Shown here: piece by piece, positions 62,360-64,000 of the stretch
Position numbering within the stretch: the stretch's first letter is position 1
How the letters are laid out: every line of letters starts with the position of its first letter
Assembly (NCBI GenBank): GCA_017654935.2
Contig: CM065693.1
Location: 24,894,500 to 24,958,499, forward strand
Reading direction: 5' to 3'
From: Phymorhynchus buccinoides
Lineage: Eukaryota; Mollusca; Gastropoda; Neogastropoda; Raphitomidae
Length of the DNA: 64,000 bases
Translations under genes and position numbers: made by a program
The notes under the pieces: model-generated
What the model was told of the DNA's origin: nothing
Databases searched by the model: none
What the model saw: the letters and a program-made list of their open reading frames with translations, nothing else

Positions 62360-64000
62360 CACTTCAGATTTCTCTATCTCTGTTAATAAACAGAGATAGA
62401 GAAGTCTCCATCCCTAAAAAGGCTAAGCACACAACAACTACCAAGGCCACCTAACCTATGCAAGGATGAAACCTGGGAAAAGTGAAAAGCAGGAAGGCCA
62501 GAGTTCCAGCGACCGCCTTGGCTGGATCAAGCCCCATTGTGTGGGCTAAGGGGCGAAGCCCCATGAAACACAGCTTTTTTAAAACATTTTTATTCAGGCA
62601 TCAGAATAGTCTGAAGCATAATCCTCTGAAAACTGCGGTACAAGGGCCATCAAGGCCCTAGACTGCAGAGGGGCAACACTGAAATCAATTCTCAACATGA
62701 CGAAAAAGGCGTAATGGAGTGAAAAATCACCTTAGAATTGCTATTTTAACAGAAAAGATAATCAATAAAAAGGCAAAACCTCTGAGAGTAGAAGCTAATC
62801 CTTAGTCAGAAATTTGTAATCCTCTGAATTATGCAGATCCTCTGACAATTCTGATGCCTATTTATTAGTAAAATCAGAGCATCTGGATACAGTTTTTATC
62901 TTTTTATTCCCCCAACAATAAAACCTTTTTTTCTCATTCCAGTGGAATTGCTCTCAACCATGCGATTTCAGGATTTCCTGAAAAACTACAAAGACAAAAT
63001 CAGGATTCCTGCTTTTTCTAATGGATGGCTTTCTCCATGCCTACGGTACCTATTCGCCTAGCTCAGTGCAGAGTAGAAGTACAGGAGCAGACCCAGGAAC
63101 TTCCTCAACTTGACAAAAACCCACAGATTTGTTCATATACCCCTCATCCGACGCAGAACACAGTGCTTATTATGTCAAGTCCTTTTCTTCGATTCTCTTG
63201 TCTTCTATCGAAAGATCTCGTATAATGTCTTTATTCTTCTTTTTACCATAAGCGCAAATGCTTAAAATTCAATATCAACCATAAATGCTTGTTATCATTA
63301 TCATCATCATTATTAATACTGTATAATAAAAAATAAATAAAAATAACAATTATGCATAAGTTCCCAAAGCGAGGAACAGAAACATACAATGTTAACAGGG
63401 GAATAACCACAAGACATATTCAAGTAGGAAACACTAATGATAATAAATCATTGTCATACAAACAAACTTTCCTAAAAAAAGCACATACACATCATTCCAT
63501 AACTTACTGTTGATGAAGGTATGGGATTACAAGTTCCACACAACCGCCGACTGTTGAAGAAGTAGATGCTGGAAATATATCCTTAAATTGCCAACGTTAT
63601 TCTGTCAGCACCTCTTGCTCTTAGCCTGTTGATAAGTATGTCGTGTGCTGCATTTGTTCCTGGATATATGCGCCAACAAGGAGTCAAGGAAGGTCACACT
63701 TTCTGCTAGTACTAGTAGACTGTAGAGTCAGAAGCCCAGCGCATTGGTAGTGGTGAATTGGGTACGGCTGCACACAAAGACAAAGAATGAAAGATTCTTT
63801 GATTATTAGTGAAAACAACTGCAGGGAAACATATTAAGTTATTTATGCTAGTGCAACGCCAAGTACCGGTAACGCCTAGTACCGGTAACGCCAAGTACCG
63901 GTAACGCTGAGTACCGGTGCTGAGAGGTCGGCATTCTCTCTCTCTCTCTCTCTGTAAAGTAACTGCTGACAGCTCGCACGCGCGCTAAAGTAATGTCCGC
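62360..64000. other. Right edge, repeats and unique DNA
   Basis: 62490-63025 is the repeat shared with 1105-1385. 63850-63920 has a short minisatellite of accggtaacgcc. A first exon for the TNFAIP8-like gene was looked for and not found. Confidence 0.5.

Overview
The window is eukaryotic nuclear DNA from an animal, most likely a mollusc and possibly a gastropod (the phylum is inference). Genes are split into many short exons with GT-AG introns. The introns are full of palindromic MITEs, degraded LINEs, SINE-like repeats and GT/CA, TAG and TC microsatellites. No bacterial, viral or CRISPR signal was found.

Two protein-coding genes can be supported, both on the minus strand. (1) A TP53BP1 (53BP1) orthologue starts at 41489 and runs left out of the window. 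I recovered 25 coding exons (41489 to 1475, 3850 nt, about 1283 codons) whose splice phases all agree. They encode the long S/TQ-rich N-terminal region and the oligomerization segment. The tandem Tudor and BRCT exons expected from the family must lie to the left of base 1. Key matches to vertebrate 53BP1 are the N-terminus (GSDPFFVLTSQVESQ), STPSHHLASLQLSGQ, PSPDAYGDMPHIIPSTP, SQSQSASETTF, the VTKVTRYI oligomerization segment and SGDLADISS. (2) A TNFAIP8/TIPE-family gene (60455-62224) has two recognisable exons giving about 190 residues. Its N-terminal exon was not found and may lie beyond the right edge.

Layout: 1-1474, repeats in a 53BP1 intron; 1475-41489, 53BP1 exons and introns; 41490-60454, about 19 kb of intergenic DNA with LINE relics, MITEs and microsatellites; 60455-62224, TNFAIP8-like gene; 62225-64000, repeats.

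The most unusual feature is a recurring structure. At several exons of both genes, the exon edge with its splice site and some adjacent intron has been copied in tandem, making ladders of junction fragments inside the neighbouring intron. Intron 23 of 53BP1 (3624-5325) consists almost entirely of copies of the acceptor edge of exon 24 and the donor edge of exon 23. Exon 15 is followed by three open 84-nt copies of its 3' half and one frame-shifted copy. Exons 9, 20 and 22, and the TNFAIP8-like exon, show the same thing. This looks like a local, repeated mode of intron growth and potential exon birth. Other notable points are an inverted 84-bp copy of the exon 4 acceptor in intron 7, a LINE tail that supplies part of the exon 19 donor, and MITEs nested in themselves or expanded internally into minisatellites.
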